Assembly (NCBI RefSeq): GCF_036492835.1
Contig: NZ_AP025315.1
Span: 186,001-250,000, forward strand
From: Fulvitalea axinellae
GTDB lineage: Bacteria > Bacteroidota > Bacteroidia > Cytophagales > Cyclobacteriaceae
DNA: 64,000 nucleotides
Direction: 5' to 3'
In this document: positions 61,758-64,000 of the stretch, one piece after another
Numbering within the stretch: the first letter of the stretch is position 1
How the letters are laid out: each line of letters begins with the position of its first letter
Position numbers and translations under genes: made by a program
The notes under the pieces: model-generated
Seen by the model: the letters and a program-made list of their open reading frames with translations, nothing else
The model's database searches: none
Told to the model about the DNA's origin: nothing

Positions 61758-61786
61758 GTCTTTAAGTATTAGGTATTTGGTCTTAG
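61758..61786. repeat. GTATTAG-type heptamer tract directly upstream of a permease start
   Basis: Units GTCTTTAA (one extra base), GTATTAG, GTATTTG and GTCTTAG begin 6 bp upstream of the start at 61751, in the same position as the tract at 59312. Confidence 0.8.
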
Positions 61787-61794
61787 GTGAAAAA

Positions 61795-64000
61795 TCATTC
61801 ATAGCGCAACGCTTCCACTGGCTCCCGACTCGCCGCGCGCCAGCTTTGCCAACTTACCGTGGCTAAGGCAACCAAGCCCGCCAACAGTCCGGCGCCGGCG
61901 AAGACCCACCAGCTCATTTCTGTTTTGTAGGCGAAGTTTTCCAGCCAGCGCCCCATGGCGTAGTAAGCGATCGGAACTGCAATTACAAAGGCTACCGCCA
62001 CTTGCTTTAAAGTCGAGCTGTTCAGTAGTCTGAGGATTTCGAAAGTGGTGGCGCCGTTGGCCTTGCGGATTCCTATTTCTTTGGTGCGGGTTTCGGCGGT
62101 GAAATAGCTTACGCCGAATAGGCCTAGGCAGACTATAAATAGGCCGAGAGCGGTGAAGAGAGCAAGTGTTTTCCCGAAATAAAGCTCACTTTGATAAAGG
62201 TTAGCAATATCATAAACTTGGTAGAAGAACATTTGACCTTTTGCTTGGCGATGCTTCTCAAATTGTTCTCTCGCAAACTCAGCTACAGCTTCTTCCTTGC
62301 CCGGTTTAGCCCTAATAACTGCCATGTCCGCCCACTGATATATCTGGTCATGAAACACCACTAAGGGTTTAATCGGCCCATAAAACGATTCGTGATGAAA
62401 ATCGTTAATGACTCCCACGATCTTGAATTTCATATTGCCCCAAACGATTTTTTTACCCAAAGGAGCCTTCAAGCCCATTTTCTCTATAAACTTCTTATTG
62501 ACCAACGCTTCGGATGTTCTCTGTTTATTCAGGTTCGGGTCCTCGGATCTCCAGAATGAAAAGGTTTTTTTGTCCAGGTTCCTTCCCTTCAATAATTCAA
62601 TTCCATAAATACTGAGAAAACGATCATCACCATATTGGATGGCAACACCTTCAAGCTTTGTTTCTGATCGATTAAGAAGGTGGAACCGCTGTCCTTCAGC
62701 ACCCTGATATGGATTCGGCATTGGTGAGGCTATCGAATAATCTAATGCCAAGCCACTTGCCATCATTTCCTTACGGAAAACCTCTTCCATCCATTCTCCT
62801 TTGATTTTTGACTGTGACGGCAGGCTCGTGAAAACCAGATTTTCCAACCGCAACCCTGAATGGTCACTCATAAACCGTAATTGCTTTATAAACAATGTGG
62901 AACACACCAGCAGTATCAATACTATAGCAAACTGGACCACAGTCCGGGAATCTTTGATCTTAACGGTACGGTTTCGGAAGGTTATCATCTTATACTTGCT
63001 GGCAAGTAGCAGTATCCAGAACAAAAAGAGGGTAAGGATAAAAACAGTCGCAAAGTTTTGGTCATACGAAAACGGTAAAAGCTGTTTGTCGCCAAGAAGG
63101 CTTCGCACATATTTATCAAACAGTGGGAGAAATAACAGAGATAACGAGGAAGCCAACAATATATGAATTCCGGTATCCAAGAAATGAGACAAGACTACTT
63201 CTCTGGTCCGTTCGCCGATATATCTCCTAAGCCTATCCGTCTTTTTATGTTTGATGGAAATCGCTCCCGCAATCGTTCCGTAGTTATACCACGCAATCAG
63301 TAAGATCAGTAAACCGACCATAAATGTTCCCGCTACCAAAAATAACGATCCCTGCTTCCGGCAATATGAGAATACATCCGAGCTATTTAGATAAATATCC
63401 TTAAAGGCCTGTAAGCGCCAAGCCTCTCCCCTATGCCTAATCAGTGGCCCCAGCACTTCTTCGAGTTGTCCAAAATCCGGAAATCGGTTTTGAATCTCTT
63501 CAGGGTTTACGCCTTCTGCTAACTTCAGATATGTCTCATATGCATACGATCGTTTTTTCTTGGGATTGAATGTCAGAAACACATCCGCCTGAAGGCTTGA
63601 TATTTCTGACTGGCCCCGCATTACGGCTACCACAATATGCCCTTCGCCTTTACTACCAGACTCTTTCCAAGGTAATTGAAGACCAACGGGATTCCGGTCT
63701 CCAAATAACCGTTTTGCTATACGTTCTGATATTACGGCCTTTTTACTGCCAATCTCAAAGTTCCCGACTTCCCCAAGACCAATAGAGTAGTCAAAAACCT
63801 GAAAAAAAGAACGTTCCGTTTCGAAGACCTTTGCTTTAACCGGCACACTGCCCGAATCCGTATAATGAACCATCCTACGCACAGGGAGCAACCTGACCCC
63901 ATCCAAGATCTCAGGAGGCCCTTGTCGTAACATATCCAACATGTCATAGGGAAAGCCTGCCACATATTTTTCCCCTTTTTGCAAAACCCTGTACACATTA
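61795..64000 (-). CDS. MacB/FtsX-type ABC transporter permease (5' end cut by window)
   Basis: At least 735 residues are visible and the frame is open through the right edge. The first visible residues (NVYRVLQKGEK) match the position of DNVYRFLSED in the permease at 56924, so about 55 residues including the first membrane helix lie outside. The rest shows the same layout: periplasmic domain with SERIAKRLFGDRNPVG, a central FtsX helix unit, a second periplasmic domain and the shared C-terminus ending ALRYE. It is the third of a tandem array. Confidence 0.9.
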   Translation of the reverse strand, partial: NVYRVLQKGEKYVAGFPYDMLDMLRQGPPEILDGVRLLPVRRMVHYTDSGSVPVKAKVFETERSFFQVFDYSIGLGEVGNFEIGSKKAVISERIAKRLFGDRNPVGLQLPWKESGSKGEGHIVVAVMRGQSEISSLQADVFLTFNPKKKRSYAYETYLKLAEGVNPEEIQNRFPDFGQLEEVLGPLIRHRGEAWRLQAFKDIYLNSSDVFSYCRKQGSLFLVAGTFMVGLLILLIAWYNYGTIAGAISIKHKKTDRLRRYIGERTREVVLSHFLDTGIHILLASSLSLLFLPLFDKYVRSLLGDKQLLPFSYDQNFATVFILTLFLFWILLLASKYKMITFRNRTVKIKDSRTVVQFAIVLILLVCSTLFIKQLRFMSDHSGLRLENLVFTSLPSQSKIKGEWMEEVFRKEMMASGLALDYSIASPMPNPYQGAEGQRFHLLNRSETKLEGVAIQYGDDRFLSIYGIELLKGRNLDKKTFSFWRSEDPNLNKQRTSEALVNKKFIEKMGLKAPLGKKIVWGNMKFKIVGVINDFHHESFYGPIKPLVVFHDQIYQWADMAVIRAKPGKEEAVAEFAREQFEKHRQAKGQMFFYQVYDIANLYQSELYFGKTLALFTALGLFIVCLGLFGVSYFTAETRTKEIGIRKANGATTFEILRLLNSSTLKQVAVAFVIAVPIAYYAMGRWLENFAYKTEMSWWVFAGAGLLAGLVALATVSWQSWRAASREPVEALRYE

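Overview
The window looks like a chromosomal segment of a Bacteroidota bacterium, most likely a marine Cytophagales-type genome. The grounds are SusC/SusD outer-membrane pairs, fasciclin-domain lipoproteins, a FecR/ECF-sigma pair, LytTR two-component genes, MacB/FtsX-type permeases, TonB-dependent receptors ending in Phe, and weak Shine-Dalgarno sequences. No rRNA, tRNA or CRISPR array was seen. Both edges cut genes: a SusC-like receptor at the left (3' end missing) and an ABC permease at the right (5' end missing).

Layout. 1-11859 (minus) is one long operon: a four-module fasciclin lipoprotein, SusC, SusD, two more fasciclin-like lipoproteins and a second SusC running off the edge. No glycoside hydrolase is present. 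12606-15954 holds a DinB-like protein, a beta-barrel protein with an acidic Cys-rich loop and gamma-glutamyltranspeptidase. 16081-19740 is a divergent pair of orphan proteins (here called B1 and A1). 19753-22609 holds a membrane protein, an SDR oxidoreductase and an AraC regulator. 22618-30141 holds a LytS/LytTR-type kinase-regulator pair divergent from a complete tripartite RND efflux pump. 30406-34805 holds a DoxX-like protein and a peroxide-stress island (ahpF, ahpC, oxyR). 35043-41190 holds a hendecad-repeat protein, a transglutaminase-like protein, an AraC regulator and an esterase-DUF885 fusion. 41337-48711 (minus) is an ECF sigma/FecR/SusC(STN)/SusD locus. 49457-55555 holds an IS30 remnant, a second A/B pair of orphan proteins (A2, B2) with a deoxyribosyltransferase-like gene between them, and an IS3-family element. 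55556-64000 holds a small membrane protein, an ICMT-like methyltransferase and three tandem FtsX/MacB-like permeases.

Most interesting. (1) Two A+B modules encode four unfamiliar proteins. All four can be read to start Met-Phe, followed by a basic leader of 26-35 residues that ends in a Gln motif resembling PIQRA. A1 and A2 are clear paralogues with a Lys/Arg-rich central linker; B2 carries an amidoligase-like FEVE motif. The leader resembles what I recall preceding DUF4157 domains in proteins linked to extracellular contractile injection systems, so these may be cargo or effector proteins. That is inference. (2) Two families of tandem 7-bp repeats (GTATTAG-type and GTAAAGN-type) recur at least a dozen times, only between genes, often inverted around genes or directly against start codons. 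(3) The fasciclin-rich Sus operon and the esterase-DUF885 fusion are unusual arrangements.
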